Source: Austropuccinia psidii (taxonomy: Eukaryota > Basidiomycota > Pucciniomycetes > Pucciniales > Sphaerophragmiaceae). From it: a stretch of DNA of 64,000 nt. Both the position numbers and the translations under genes were made by a program. Where the stretch lies: contig JALGQZ010000008.1 of assembly GCA_023105745.1 (NCBI GenBank), positions 24,813,866 to 24,877,865 on the forward strand, written 5' to 3'. Position 1 is the stretch's first letter; each line of letters opens with the position of its first letter. A model generated the notes under the pieces. The model was not told the DNA's origin, did not search any database, and saw only the letters and a list, made by a program, of their open reading frames with translations. Shown piece by piece: positions 12,619 through 24,785 of this stretch.

Positions 12619-14466
12619 TGTAGGGTTTTAATACGAAAAAGAAGTAGTAGAAGTTACTATTTCTTGACCTATTTTACTCTGAATTTACTTATTAAATTAG
12701 AACAATAAGATAAAAATAGCTAATAATAAATATAGTTATGGATTAATTATGAAAAATAAATAAATTGCTATAAGATTATTAATATATTCAAAATGAATTA
12801 TTATTGGTAGCAACAAATAGAATCTGCATAGAAAGGTTTTAATTAATAAATAAATGAAAATTCATAGCTTCAATATTACTAATATTGAATTTAATGAAGA
12901 TATAAACACTATTTAAATTATCAAATTGATAATTGATTAGGTTTGAAATATAAATAAATGTTAACCAAGATGAAAAAGCTTACTTTGAATACTTGAGATA
13001 ACAATTTCAAAAGATTTTAAGCATTTAATATTGAGTAAAACTAACTTCATAATGTAGTTACAATAACAAAAAAAGTAATATTAAAAATGTTACTATTCTT
13101 TATGTGCATTGAAATTTTCAGGGAAACCTTACAAAACAAAAAAAAATCATGATATTCACTATAAAGTTAGTGATTTCTAGTAATGAAGTCTTTGGTCCTT
13201 AATATTGATTTATTTATATTTAGATAATAAATAGCTTGCCTTTAGTATTATAACATATTATTGAAATTTTGACATCTGGGGGGAAAATAATTGAAGCAGG
13301 GTTCTTTTGATATTAAATATCCTCCAACCAAATTACTAGAAGGGTCATAGAAGAGGCTCACAGATTTTACTGCACTGGGATATATCATTTTTTGAAATTT
13401 CAATTGGGATTACATCAGAATTACACCATATAATCATATGATTGCACCATACTTATAAATTTACCTCTATACCTCTACTTTGATGACATAATAAGATTGG
13501 AAATTTCTTCTATTTCACAGATTAAAGTACTCATATTGATCTGATTGATCTCTTGGTAAGAAAACAAACTTAAATCATTATCATTTTCTGCCTTAACTAT
13601 ATTAATGAATAAATTTTATCTTATCCATGAAATGAACAATATAAAAGTGGATTTAAATATCTTGTAATAAATATTTTAAGGCTTCAGGAGGATTTTATTA
13701 CATCCTCGGAGCCTATTTTTGATGAAATTTATTGTAGTTAGGCTTTTCTTTCACAAATTACTATTTCAAAATTCAAACCCTGATTACTAAGGGCTCTATC
13801 CTGATAATAATAATAATAATTACATTATTATAAAAAAACGCACTTTTAGAATGAAGATTTGGTGTTCATTTTCATATTGGACCACTTTTTATTTCAAGTG
13901 CTCAACTGGTATGATAATTGTCATTAGTTTTCACCAGTTATTTTAGCTTTACCCATAAAATTTCCAAAAAAGATCATAAATTTCAACCAACAGTAATTAT
14001 GCTAGAAAATGGGTTTTTGAAAGTACAGTTATCATGTATAATCTACTAGCTATAGGCTAAAAACCAACAATATATGCACTGATCCTTAAAAGTGCATATA
14101 TGCAGCTACATTAGCAACTGTTATGACTACAGATATGTCATCCAAGGTGACATATATGTGAAAGCTGAGGGGAATCTGATGGTTTGATTAATTCTCAATT
14201 TTGAATTATTAGACCTATGGATACAGAAAACGTTTTGTCTTCTTGGAAAAATTTCATTGGTATTTTCATTAATTAAGGTCTGTTGAGAACAGACTCCGGT
14301 GTCATAGTAATATGTATAATTAAACTATTATAATACTACTAATGATTGATTTCCATTTATATAAATTAATACTGAATTATCTAGTTTTTTGGATATTTCT
14401 ATTTGTTTTCATATTTGAAAGTATTTTGTGACTCTTGGGTATTTAGTCATATCTCAAAGCTTCACA
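12619..14466 (-). mobile_element. degenerate solo LTR, element 2 family, antisense
   Basis: The segment starts TGTAGGGTTTTAATACG and ends with GGGTATTTAGTCATATCTCAAAGCTTCACA. Both match the antisense ends of the element 2 LTR (TGTAAGGTTTGACTATG ... CTCAAAGG(C/T)TCACA). Internal landmarks appear in the right order: the region near GGACCACTTT (13886), and the hairpin around ATATATGCACT (14070-14101). It is 1.85 kb against 1.96-1.98 kb for the other copies and far more diverged. Flanks AGGTA and TGATA are only partly alike, so the target duplication is uncertain. No internal coding part remains. Confidence 0.8.
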
Positions 14467-17400
14467 TGATATAACCATATAAATTCATACAATTATATTT
14501 TAAATTAAGGGCCACCAATATATCCTTTCTAAAGAACTAATTAAATTTTATTTATTTACTGCTAGTTTAATTTTTCCTTCTTGAGGTATCACTTTAGCAT
14601 TATTATGGCCTATTAAGCTGAATAAATGAGCCCCTGGGAAATATACCATATCACTGGGTACCAATTCACAACTGATAAGAATAATGTGATAAAAATATAA
14701 TGATTTATTCATAGAGTTATCTTTTCAAACATTTGGTAATCCCTTTAGCATAGTATTGACAGAAGTAGGATAAAGTGGTATGTCTAGGATTTATTTTGAA
14801 CAACACATGCTCCTAACCAGTAAGGGTTTTGTGAGAGACCCTGAACATTTTCTCACATGTATTTACCACTTTCCTTTTTGAAAAGTGTCTTCCAATCATG
14901 GAATATACTTTTCAGGGAAACCATTTGAATTTCATATATCATCAAATGAGTCATTCAATAGAGAATTTTTCATGGGGCATTTCCATTCTATTTTATCTAT
15001 TCTTCCAATAATAAATATTTAATTTAATTTGAATTTATAAATTTTTAGCCAATTAAACTTGCCTCATTAATATATTTCCCCTTGTTTTGTTCTCTCAAAA
15101 TTTTACTTTAATTTTCGCTCCTTTCTTCTTTTTCCTATTCACATTAGTTCAATCTTCAATTATTTTCCTTCAAGTTTTGATTTGAATCATTTTTGTGAGC
15201 TTCCACATCCATTTTTACAGAAAGAAGAAGTCATTATTAGGTCAGTGAAACAACAAAATTTAAAGAAAAAAATTATGTATAATGTTTCAAGCTTAATCTA
15301 GTTGATAATTTGGTAAAAGTCTGATAAAATAGATTAAATGAAGACCAAACTGAAAGAATGAAGTTAATGATCGGTCACTTGAATGCACTGAATTAATTGA
15401 AAATAATAGAGGCTCATCAGACTGGTTTTATGAAGCATAAGAAACCAGCAAAATGACATATCTTTGGGCCCTCTTATAACTGTTAAACCAACCAATATCA
15501 AGAATATCTATTGAAAGGATTTTATCGTTACCCAAATATCTCAAACTTCTTAGCATCATAGGAAAAATGTGATATTTGATTAATCAATATGATATGACTT
15601 TTTCTTTGAAAAAGAATTTATTATACCATATGTTAAAGGTTTTGTTCCTGTCTCTGCACCTTTCATGGCCAATTAATACCTACTTAGGAATCTTCTGTTG
15701 ATATTAAATAGAATTGAAGGTTTTGTTTTGGTAATTTTTAACTTAATGTATTATCGAAGCATTTAATTTTTGAAAATTAATTCAACTTAAAATATTGAAA
15801 AGGTATTACTTTAAATACCATATTGACACAAAACTGACCCATGAGTTCTTTTGAAAAGCACCCAAAAGCCTAATGGATTTTAGATTAATGGGGCATACAT
15901 TTGGGGCTCAGAGACTCACTTTCCTGGCTGCTGGAGAAATAACTCAAGTAGCTAAAAAAGAATTTCTTGGGAGTCCTTTAATTTTTTAGAAGGATTGTGG
16001 ATCTTACAGATAAATTGAACTTCAATAAATACTACTTAAGGTTAAATTTGGACTGGTTTCACATCTGACACAAACCTCAAAGATAATAAAAGATTTTTTT
16101 GAAACTTTCAAGCTCATGAATTACAAAGAAAAAGGAACAATGAAAGACAGCCTATCAATCCATGTATGTGTATTTTTTGATTAAATTGAAATAGTGAATC
16201 ATTTTTTGATAGTATTGAGGTTTGAAGAAAGAATTATGAAGCCTTGAAATCCAAAGTATTTCAAATTTGAGAGATGAGATGGGAAAAAAGTTTGATCAAT
16301 CTCTTTAATTATTTTATGAGCCTATTTTCATCATAGATAAGCCCAAAAATATGAATAAGTAGCCTAATATATCCATTTTTAGAAAGAAACTAAATCAGGA
16401 AGGTGCAATTGCTACAATTGTCTCCTGATATTATAAGGTTTCTCTATGTAACAACTTGTAAAATAATTCTAGTGTACTATGGGTTTCCTTATTATTCACT
16501 ATAATAAAGAGTCACTATGAGGAAAATGGCTACATCTGACAGCAGGTGTTGCATTTGGAATTTGACACGGGAGATAGAGTGGATTCAGGTTGGAAATAGC
16601 ACAGAAATTGAATTTCAAAATAGAAGTTTTGGAAGAAATTCAAGCCACATATGCAAGCCACAAATTATCAATTAAGTTGACTCAATAGAAGTTCTTGGTT
16701 GGGCTTGTCAGAGTTTGATAATTTAACAATACATGCTTAAAAAACTAATTTCAATTTACCCTTTGTTTTAATCTTCTTTATTACTTTTTATTATTAAATT
16801 TACAGTACATTCACACTTTGGGGGTCTTTCTCATAGATTTTGAAATGTGTATTTTAGTTTCAACATTAATTCTACTTCAAGCCCACTTATGCGAGTCCAT
16901 ATATGAATTATATTTACTTAAAAACCTAAAATATTCAAAGAAATTTCTCATTAATGATAAAATTTGTTTTAGAATTTTGGAGTTCCTTCACAAATAAATA
17001 TTGTAAAAAATTTACCCTAGCATTGAACTGTTTATTATCAATTAAAGAAGGTATTTTGTGAAGAATTATATCCATTGATTTTTCCTCTGTTTAAAGCAAG
17101 ACTAAAAACAAAATTAAAACAATCTTTTAAGATCTATGGGACAAAGTATCTTTAAGGAGGGGACCACAAAGCTGTGCTATATATTGAATAACCATACCCC
17201 TATTACAGCCAATAAATTATATTAGAGGATGTTTTTAAACTTTTATATAGATAATATAATTACCAAAACTGGAATATTTGGTTTTGGTTCTAGAATTAGC
17301 CACCTTTTTATTATAAAATTTCATGTTTTTCCTAAGAAAAATTTCACTCTTCATATAAAAAGCAGGTTTAATAAAAAAGAATATTAAAGAATAAAAAAAC

Positions 17401-19348
17401 ATGCACTTCTTTATTTTTTGGATAATTAATTTTTTTTATTGATACCAACTGATATTCACTTTTTATATTATTACGAAGAAATTCCCAATTCTGAATTAAC
17501 CATCTTTATCTATTGAACTACTTTAATATTTGAAAAACCAAGATCATTTTGTTTTTTAATTGAAGGAAATTAGGGAAGTGTCTTTATCAAGAAATGAAAT
17601 AAAGCTTGAAAAATGCTAGTGTTTGTGTGAAACCTGATTAAAGTTAATCTTCATGTATAAATATCACTAAAAGATCAATTCGAGAAATCATTTGATAATT
17701 TCAAAATAATTTATAAAAATAGATTTCTGTATAATAAATTTTTTGGATCATGTTGGCTGTATTGTACATTTTATTTAGCTTTTAAATAGAATTTCCTTAC
17801 TACTAACCCGATTTTGTCACTATTGAGGTTTATGGAGAGCTCTCAATGCACCAGAAAATTGAAAATTGTATCTTAACTTGGTTGGTTCATAGCTTCAAGT
17901 ATGCTAAAATGGATTTTGAATTTATCAGTACTAAAAAATGAAAAACTAATATTATCAAAAATGATACAAAAAATGATTTTCCCATTTCTCTACAATAACA
18001 TTTCCTTAAATGAATCAGGGACCACTTTGTATAGCTCATTGAATAATTTCATTTCAGCTCATATGGAGTTTAATTAGCAATTTAAAGTATTTGAAGACTT
18101 AAGATTTATGAATAAATAAAACAATTCAATTGGTTTTTTTAAAATAATGGCAATTCCATATTAAATGAAGGCAAAACAACTGGTTAAGATTGGTTCCTTT
18201 AAAAATTTATTTCCCAAATAATATCTATAAAGATTGTGGTACCTGTGTGAGGTTAAGATTAATTTTATATATTTTACAGCCTCAAGAAGTGACAAATCAA
18301 AAATAAGAAGCTGTTTGTAAGATTCAGTTAAGAAAAGCATGTATTCAGCTCTTTAAAATGTTTTCAAATGATAATGAAGTAACAGTTCTTGTTTTTATTT
18401 ACTATTTCTCCTCAATGAAAGAATTAAATGATCTATATAAGTAGCATACAATAGAGGCAGGGCCCATAAGTAAGTTAGACCTTGTTAGGAATTAAGATTC
18501 AAGTGGGAAAAAGATCACTTCAGAGCCATGTACACTGATAGTCAAAACCTGGTCTGCATAATTTTTTAATAGTTTAATTGTCATTATGAATAATTTACAA
18601 AGGAATTTGCGTCATTAATATTATATCTTAATGGAAATATGTGAAAGGTTTCTATCCAGAAAATATTGAGCCCATTCATAACTTTTTTTACAAACAATTA
18701 ATTCATTATCACATCATAAAGTTAGTTCTATTCTTTTTATCAATAAGACTGTGATCTAAGTTTTCAAATATGTGTATTCAAAAATCAACAAAAATTCTGT
18801 CTAACATTTGAAAGGAAGAAAAAAATAATTAATCTGAATATTAGGGGGTTTCAAAAAGGATTGAATTAAAATAAAGTCTTTTGATATTTTTTTGACATAA
18901 TAATATGCTTTATGGGCAGAGAGCTCTCAGAAAGTGAGTGAAGTGTTCCTTATTCATTACAATAAAAAAACTTTGATTTATGATTAATATCATTGTAATT
19001 ATATTTAGTTCAATATATACTCCTATTGGTATTTCTGAATTTATTTTTAAACATAAATATCATTTAAATTTATATTTGCAAAAGAAAACAGTGACATAAA
19101 AGCCATAAAAAATATACTAAAAGGTTTTTCTTTATAACAAATAATTTATGAAAATTGATATAGTTGCCTTAAGAATATTAAATTTAAGAACATTCATAAG
19201 ATTTTAATTTAGTTTAGTTTCATTATTTAAATCAAGCTCATATTATATGTTTTGGAGAAAGACAGTATAAAGAAATTCCTTTCTGCTACTAAAAAAACGT
19301 TTTATTGATCTTGTTAATCTTTTTTTGATTTTTTCATCCATATTTTAT
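14467..19348. other. 4.9 kb AT-rich DNA with no recognised gene
   Basis: No frame longer than about 60 codons carries a recognisable motif. I looked for the end sequences and hairpins of the LTR families seen elsewhere and did not find them. The stretch is probably old transposon sequence beyond recognition by eye. Confidence 0.5.
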
Positions 19349-19353
19349 GGTAA
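19349..19353 (+). repeat. target site duplication GGTAA (left)
   Basis: GGTAA directly precedes the 5' LTR of element 1 and the same five bases directly follow its 3' LTR (30965-30969). A 5-bp duplication is the norm for Ty3/Gypsy integration. Confidence 0.85.
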
Positions 19354-20790
19354 TGTCAGCCTGTGACTCAAAACCAGAGCACAAGCATGACAGCCAAAAT
19401 ACCATAAACCAATGGTATAGCCAAGATACCACCAAGACATGGAGCTGAGCAAAATCAGCTCAAAAGGTATCAAAAGAAAGAGGAAACTCACCTCTTTCTG
19501 AAAATATAAGTCCCATCACCATAGGACAAGAAATAACAAAGTTATTCCTGCTCAAAGTTATTGCTGAGCATAAACCTTAATTTTCACCTCTCATCTAAAA
19601 TCTAGAAGGAGAGGTTTAACCCCATCAAATGGGTATTCAAAATGAAGCTCTAAGCCAGGGCTATCCAATGGTACCAGCCAAACTGAGCTAGCACCAATAT
19701 TACTGGAGTTATGATCAATTTCAGGCCAAATAAGGGTGAACAAAACATTCACCTCTCATCTAACTTCTACAGTTTTAGTGTGGGATACTTGAAGTGGGGT
19801 CTTTTTTGAAAGAGCACAATGAGGGCTATCTGATGGTGGCATTCAATTCCCCATATCTCAACTACTGCAGAAGTTATGGGGCAAACAAGCTCAATACAGC
19901 TTTTTGCCTAAAACACGCAAATGTACAAAAATCTTGTACATGGGATAACTTTGCCATATTTAATGATACCCATATCAAACAGCGTACCATTGTGTAGAGA
20001 ACATACAGGGCTACACACAGAACATATTTTGAGGTTGATATCTCAAGAACTGACAAAGCTATGGCTGTTTTAAGGTCAGATTCCCACCTGCTGTCATATA
20101 CAGCCTTACCATGGGATAATATCCCATAATCATGAATATGAGGTGTCAAATAGACAAAGAAGCATGTTTTTACTTCAATACCTCATATGTCAGTCAATAC
20201 TGGGGTCCCATACAGTTTCTGTACAGCATTCTACGCGTCATACACGTCAGAATCAGGCTGTGAGGTCCCCAGATGAAAATTTTCACCCTGTATTGGTGAA
20301 AACTGCCTAAATGTGGTTTCAAAGCCACATCTGAGCCCAATACAGGTTATACAGGCTGTTTGCAAACCACAAGCCAGTACTAGAGAGTGAAAAATCTTCA
20401 CTTCCTCTACATGGAAAGGTCTAGCACTTTTTCCACCCCATTTCAGAATAAAAAGGAGGATTTTCACAGCCAGAATTTTCTCCTCATCCTGCTCTTGAAT
20501 AACCTATGTAGTAAACTGTCAAAAACAGTTTTACTCTTGGTTAATAATCAGGTATAATTATAAATTAATTATTTTAGTCTTTTATTATTGTAACCCAACA
20601 GATAAAGCTGCACCCAGGGCTTTCAACAGCGCTCACCACCACTATATCATATATAGTAAAGCCCTTTTAATCTTAAATTCAAATATATTTAAACCCTTAT
20701 AACTCTTTTTAAACTATTTTTACCGTGTCACAAACATAGATAAAGTTGTATTTAGCCTATTTACACCTTTATCATAGCTTCATCCTGACA
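19354..20790 (+). repeat. element 1 5' LTR
   Basis: Begins TGTCAGCCTGTGACTC and ends TTTCATCCTGACA-type sequence, with perfect 6-bp terminal inverted repeats TGTCAG/CTGACA. It contains many CAATAC and TACAG words around 20160-20360. Short open frames inside it occur in both LTR copies only because the copies are nearly identical. Confidence 0.93.
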
Positions 20791-20793
20791 TTT

Positions 20794-20810
20794 TGGGGGC
20801 CTGGCCGTGT
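20794..20810 (+). other. putative tRNA primer binding site, element 1
   Basis: TGGGGGCCTGGCCGTG starts three bases after the LTR and opens with TGG, the complement of a tRNA 3' CCA. Element 2 has the same sequence with one change at the same place, although its LTR is unrelated in sequence. The priming tRNA is not identified here. Confidence 0.65.
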
Positions 20811-21380
20811 TTTTAACCTTTTTTGGACTTATTACAAGTAAGTTTTTTCTTTTTTTGATCATTATATTGATGCTTGTTTTATCTTTTTAGGTGTCTTTTT
20901 CTCTAAGAAATATATAATTTTATATATTTTTATTCATTTTCAAAATACTAATATCCTCAAGAGTATTTGTCTTGTGGCTAATAACCACAAGACCAGTATT
21001 TTTGGCATGCTTTGTATATAAAAACACTTTTAAGCCACTAATACAGTCTTAATTATTAATTGAATCAAGATAGCTCATACTGATAAACCAACAGTTGAGG
21101 CGTGTTTGGGCACATTGTTAACTCAATTGCCCTGTAATACACCATCTTTGACAGATTATACTTGCTAATTACAAGTATTCTGTGAGATATTGGTATACAA
21201 ACAGTATACCACATATCAGTAAGCTGTATTTTTGATGTGGAATTGTTAATTCAATTACATTGTCATAATACAAGGGCATATTGTAATAATATACAAGCCC
21301 AGAGGCCATTCTTAGATGTGCAAAACCAGCCTTTTAAGAAGTCTTAACTAACATAAGCCCTCTTTTTCCTGTTTGATTCA

Positions 21381-21728
21381 GTGGAAGAAAATTTAATACC
21401 ACTTGAGACCCAGTCACAGGCCAACACACCAGTGACACCCTCAGAACCAGAGGGCAGCAAGGGCAAAGGAAAAAGACTTAGTGAAGGCCTCATTACAGCC
21501 AAAAAGTGGACACCAATAGCCACTCAGAGGAGTAGAAAACCACGAAAATCTGCTTCAATACAAGGTAAACCAACCTTAACCACTTGTACAGGGAAGATAA
21601 CAATTATTAACCCAGCTGTAACCTCCAAAGACAAAATGCCCAAATCAGCAGATAACACATTTTTACAAGGCACAGTCAAAGGTAAATACCCTAAGAACAT
21701 GAAGTTTTTGACTGCTTGCAAACACTGA
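21381..21728 (+). CDS. element 1 5' leader open frame, unknown function
   Basis: This 115-codon open stretch upstream of gag has no ATG near its start and is preceded by TTTTTCCTGTTTGATTCAG, a strong 3' splice-site look-alike, so it may be an internal exon of a spliced gag leader. The translation is rich in Ser, Thr, Lys and Pro without known domains. It is left by GGTAAATACC at 21680 and a possible acceptor ACCTCAG at 21743-21749. I cannot tell whether it is translated. Confidence 0.35.
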   Translation: MEENLIPLETQSQANTPVTPSEPEGSKGKGKRLSEGLITAKKWTPIATQRSRKPRKSASIQGKPTLTTCTGKITIINPAVTSKDKMPKSADNTFLQGTVKGKYPKNMKFLTACKH

Positions 21729-22411
21729 TATGTCCCCTTCATACCTCAGAGACCTTGGCTTCCAAAGGAACCAGCCAGAGGACAGAGAAGGCTTGTCCAG
21801 AACCAGAAGACCTGGAAGAGGACACCTTGGATACAGTGGTGGATGGCAAAACAATGAGGGAGATAATATCAACCTTGCCATTCACACTCCAATTCAACAG
21901 GAACCTCAAACCAGAGGTCCTCAAAGACTTATTTCAATGGAGCATGGACAACAAGAGGTTCAACCTGGAAAGTCACTGGGCAGAACTTGGAGCAAGTTGC
22001 CAGAAGATCTGTCTCAAAGAGATAGACTTCAAAGACCTGATGGTAATCACCAAAGGTTGGAATCCTACCAGGCAGTTCAGACTCCTGGAGGCAAGGGCAC
22101 AGAGGATAAGGGAGAATCAAGCCACTATCAAAGCTATAGAAGAACAGTTAACCAAGACAGGGCCTACTCAGATTCCTTCAGGCTCACAAGGAGAAGGCCA
22201 AATCAGCTCTCCAGTGGCTTCACACCATTCAGAAACCAGCAGATCAGTGGCCAAGAGTCACCATTCTTCACAATTTCAGGAAGTTTCCCGGAGAAGACAA
22301 GGAAACAAGGGCAAGAACAAAACCTCCTTCAACCAGAGGAGGAAAGAGTCAGACCCCATGATCCAGAAGCTGTTAGATTTGGTAAAAGAAGTACACAAGA
22401 ACCAGAAGTAG
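21716..22411 (+). CDS. element 1 alternative-frame ORF overlapping gag
   Basis: A 231-codon frame is open across the first half of gag in a different phase; its first ATG is at 21854. The product is a hydrophilic, Lys/Gln/Ser-rich protein with an ordered-looking first part (near TLPFTLQFNRNLK and WAELGASCQKICLKEIDF) followed by a Ser/Gln-rich tail ending in KLLDLVKEVHKNQK. It would join an upstream leader if the ACCTCAG acceptor at 21749 is used. The family is unknown to me by domain. In a genome this AT-rich, nearly 700 bp open in two frames is unlikely by chance unless both are or were selected. Confidence 0.5.
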   Translation: MQTLICPLHTSETLASKGTSQRTEKACPEPEDLEEDTLDTVVDGKTMREIISTLPFTLQFNRNLKPEVLKDLFQWSMDNKRFNLESHWAELGASCQKICLKEIDFKDLMVITKGWNPTRQFRLLEARAQRIRENQATIKAIEEQLTKTGPTQIPSGSQGEGQISSPVASHHSETSRSVAKSHHSSQFQEVSRRRQGNKGKNKTSFNQRRKESDPMIQKLLDLVKEVHKNQK

Positions 22412-23211
22412 TTGTAAACCACTCTAGAATCAGTAGTTCTAGTAATAGAAACATTACCCCCACTCAGACTGAAAATAAAATTGTCACATCTGAGAGTAAC
22501 ATCAACAGTGATACACTGTGGTTACAAATGTCCCAATATGCTGAACAATCTGCAAAGCAGTTTGCAGCAATTAAAGCTGGCCAAGAGAGGATGAGACAAA
22601 CTCAAGTCCCCTTGAAACAGATAGTCAAAAATCTTCAAGAAGGATATGCCCAACTGAGCAAAGCCTCTGAAGAAACCAACAAAAGACTGAATATAGTCTT
22701 TGAAGAACAACACCACAGCACAAGGGACAGGAAGTGTCTGGACCAAGATATTAACAAATTGTTTAATGCCTACCATATCTTGAAGCCCCAACCACAAGGC
22801 CAAGTTATGGATAATCCATATCAACCAGATGACATCAAACCAGATGCCATGTTGATGAATAAGGCAAGATCCCCATCAAAATACCAAGATGGAGATGGAA
22901 TGTCTTATTCAGAGAAGGAAGCCTTGAAACAGCTTCCTGAGGCCTCAAACTGGCCAAAATTCTCTGGATCAGGAGAATATGATCATATGGAACTCATATA
23001 TTACATTTATGGACTCTTCATTGATGTACCAAGCATACCAGACTACTGGATCACTGCTAGACTGAATACAGAATTTAAAGGTCATGCTAGTATATGGTAC
23101 ACAGAAATGAAAGAAATCCATGGAAGGAGAAACTTGCCATGGTGGAAGAGTCAAATGATCCAAAAGTACAGTAATGGAACTTGGATATGGCAGAAGACAA
23201 TGTCTTTTTAA
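21730..23211 (+). CDS. element 1 Gag (N-terminal and capsid part)
   Basis: Gag forms the virus-like particle in the cytoplasm and packages the element RNA. The frame runs 493 codons from ATG at 21730. Residues 1-250 are Arg/Gln/Glu-rich and overlap another open frame. About 270-330 is predicted helical and coiled-coil-like (QMSQYAEQSAKQFAAIKAG). About 400-485 carries the capsid-like block with WPKFSGSGEYDHMEL and WWKSQMIQKYSNGTW, closely paralleled in element 2. The TAA at 23209 is in phase with the following segment, and element 2 reads through the same place, so this is a nonsense mutation in one long gag-pol frame, not the natural end of Gag. Confidence 0.75.
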   Translation: MSPSYLRDLGFQRNQPEDREGLSRTRRPGRGHLGYSGGWQNNEGDNINLAIHTPIQQEPQTRGPQRLISMEHGQQEVQPGKSLGRTWSKLPEDLSQRDRLQRPDGNHQRLESYQAVQTPGGKGTEDKGESSHYQSYRRTVNQDRAYSDSFRLTRRRPNQLSSGFTPFRNQQISGQESPFFTISGSFPEKTRKQGQEQNLLQPEEERVRPHDPEAVRFGKRSTQEPEVVVNHSRISSSSNRNITPTQTENKIVTSESNINSDTLWLQMSQYAEQSAKQFAAIKAGQERMRQTQVPLKQIVKNLQEGYAQLSKASEETNKRLNIVFEEQHHSTRDRKCLDQDINKLFNAYHILKPQPQGQVMDNPYQPDDIKPDAMLMNKARSPSKYQDGDGMSYSEKEALKQLPEASNWPKFSGSGEYDHMELIYYIYGLFIDVPSIPDYWITARLNTEFKGHASIWYTEMKEIHGRRNLPWWKSQMIQKYSNGTWIWQKTMSF

Positions 23212-24516
23212 AATGACAGATACTCTTTGGACAATAATCCATATGAGTGGTGTCTTAGAAAGTCTAAAAGACTTAAAGCCATTGATCCTCAGATGAACAT
23301 CCAAATGAGGAATCACAAACTTCTGACACAGCTGCCAGGAGAGCTAGAACATGCAGTAAAATGCAGATGCAACCAAATTTTCACTCTAGATGAAATTGCC
23401 AACACCTTACAAGACATAAGGAAAAGGACTAATATAGGGAAATTCACCCCATATAAGAGCAGTATTTTCAAGGAGAAACAACCTTTCAGGGTGGAGCTTA
23501 AAGACAAACCCAAAGAAAGAGTGGCAGAAGTGGCAAAGAAGAGCAATTCTTGTCACAACTGTGGTTCAACAGACCACTATGCCAACAACTGTCCAAAGGC
23601 AAAGAAAAAAGTCTATGCCATTGAGAAAGTCCCAGAGGAAGAATCTCTAACAGAGGATTCTGAATCAGACTCTATGGGTGATGCCATCAGAGAACCATCT
23701 GATGATGACCAAGACCCAAGAGAAGAATTTCTAGTGGAATACCAAGAGGAAACCCCACTAGAAATTCAGGACATACAGTTGGAAGCAGGTATGCCACAGG
23801 ACACTGCCAACAGAAACTTGTGCAAACACACACAAGATGCACAAACATTCCTGGTTACACCAACCAAAGGAATGGCATACATACATGGAACAGCCACAAA
23901 GATGACTGTATGTATTGACAATGATCAACATCCATTGATCATTGACAGTGGAGAACACTGCTCCATAGTGGCCAGAGATTATCTGGATAACCACTTCCCA
24001 AACTGGGAAAAACAGCTCTTGCCCACTAAGGCAAAGAACTTTAAAAGTGCATCAGGGAAGATGACTTCAATTGGGACAATTATCAAAGAGATAATTATAC
24101 TCCAAAGGAAGGGTAATATCAGACTCAACCCAGAGTTTATAGTGCTTGATGATGCCCACATCCAAGGGTTTTTACTGGGAACAGACTACCAGAGGATGTA
24201 TGGTATAGACATTTACAACAGTAAAAATAGACAAATCACCATTGGCACTAACAAGGAAAAGAAATTTTCACTTGATATATACCAGATATCTTCTCAAGAT
24301 CCACTGGAAGAGCTACTAAAAGAATTCAGAGAGGGACAGTTTAGCACTACCCTCACCAGTAAACAAAAACTAAGTTTACAGAAGATGCCAAGAAAGAACA
24401 GACCAGCATTTGCCATTGGTGAGGATCAATTAGGCAAGATCAAAGGCCATTATATAGAACTATATCTGGATGTGGAAAGGCCTTATCCACCCATGCTTAG
24501 GAGACCTCCTTATTGA
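23212..24516 (+). pseudogene. element 1 Gag nucleocapsid and aspartic protease segment
   Basis: This 429-codon stretch (open from 23227) continues the gag frame. It carries the end of capsid (PYEWCLRKSKRL, LPGELEHAVKCRC), a CX2CX4HX4C zinc knuckle (CHNCGSTDHYANNC, near residues 109-122) that binds element RNA, an acidic linker, and a retroviral-type aspartic protease. The protease shows the catalytic triplet DSG in IIDSGEHCSIV (near 240) and the C-terminal GFLLGTDYQRMYGID fold signature. It ends with the RPYPPMLRRPPY lead-in to RT and an in-phase TGA at 24514. Its continuity with RT in one frame shows the ancestral gag-pol was a single polyprotein. Confidence 0.8.
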
Positions 24517-24785
24517 GCAAGTCTGGAAACCAGGAAAGAAATTGAAAAACATATCAATGAACTCCTGGATATGGATGTCATCAGGAAGATTGGACATAAT
24601 TAAATAGTGGAAATCACCACCCCTGTCCTAATCACCTGGCATGATGGCAAGTCTAGACTGTGTGGAGATTTCAGAGCTCTGAATAACTACACAAAAGCAG
24701 ACAGGTACCTTATATCCAGGATACCTCATGCCTTGGATAAACTGGCAAAAGCCAAATACATAACCAAAATGGATTGTATGAAAGG
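24517..24785 (+). pseudogene. element 1 reverse transcriptase, N-terminal fragment
   Basis: In the same frame as the protease, this part reads the RT fingers with TTPVLITWHDGKSRLCGDFRALN-type sequence, then RIPHALDKLAKAKYITKMD, whose final Asp is the first catalytic aspartate of the palm. A stop (TAA, 24601) interrupts it. It breaks off exactly at the edge of an inserted LTR; the rest of the palm lies 1.96 kb downstream. Confidence 0.85.

Noticed and set aside
12619..14466. Possible 5-bp target duplication AGGTA/TGATA around the old solo LTR
   Set aside because: Only three of five bases agree, not better than chance here.
19874..20467. Open frames of 67-91 codons inside element 1 LTRs, present in both copies
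   Set aside because: They recur because the two LTRs are near identical. Translations have no domain, and the decayed relative at 32526-33734 does not keep them.
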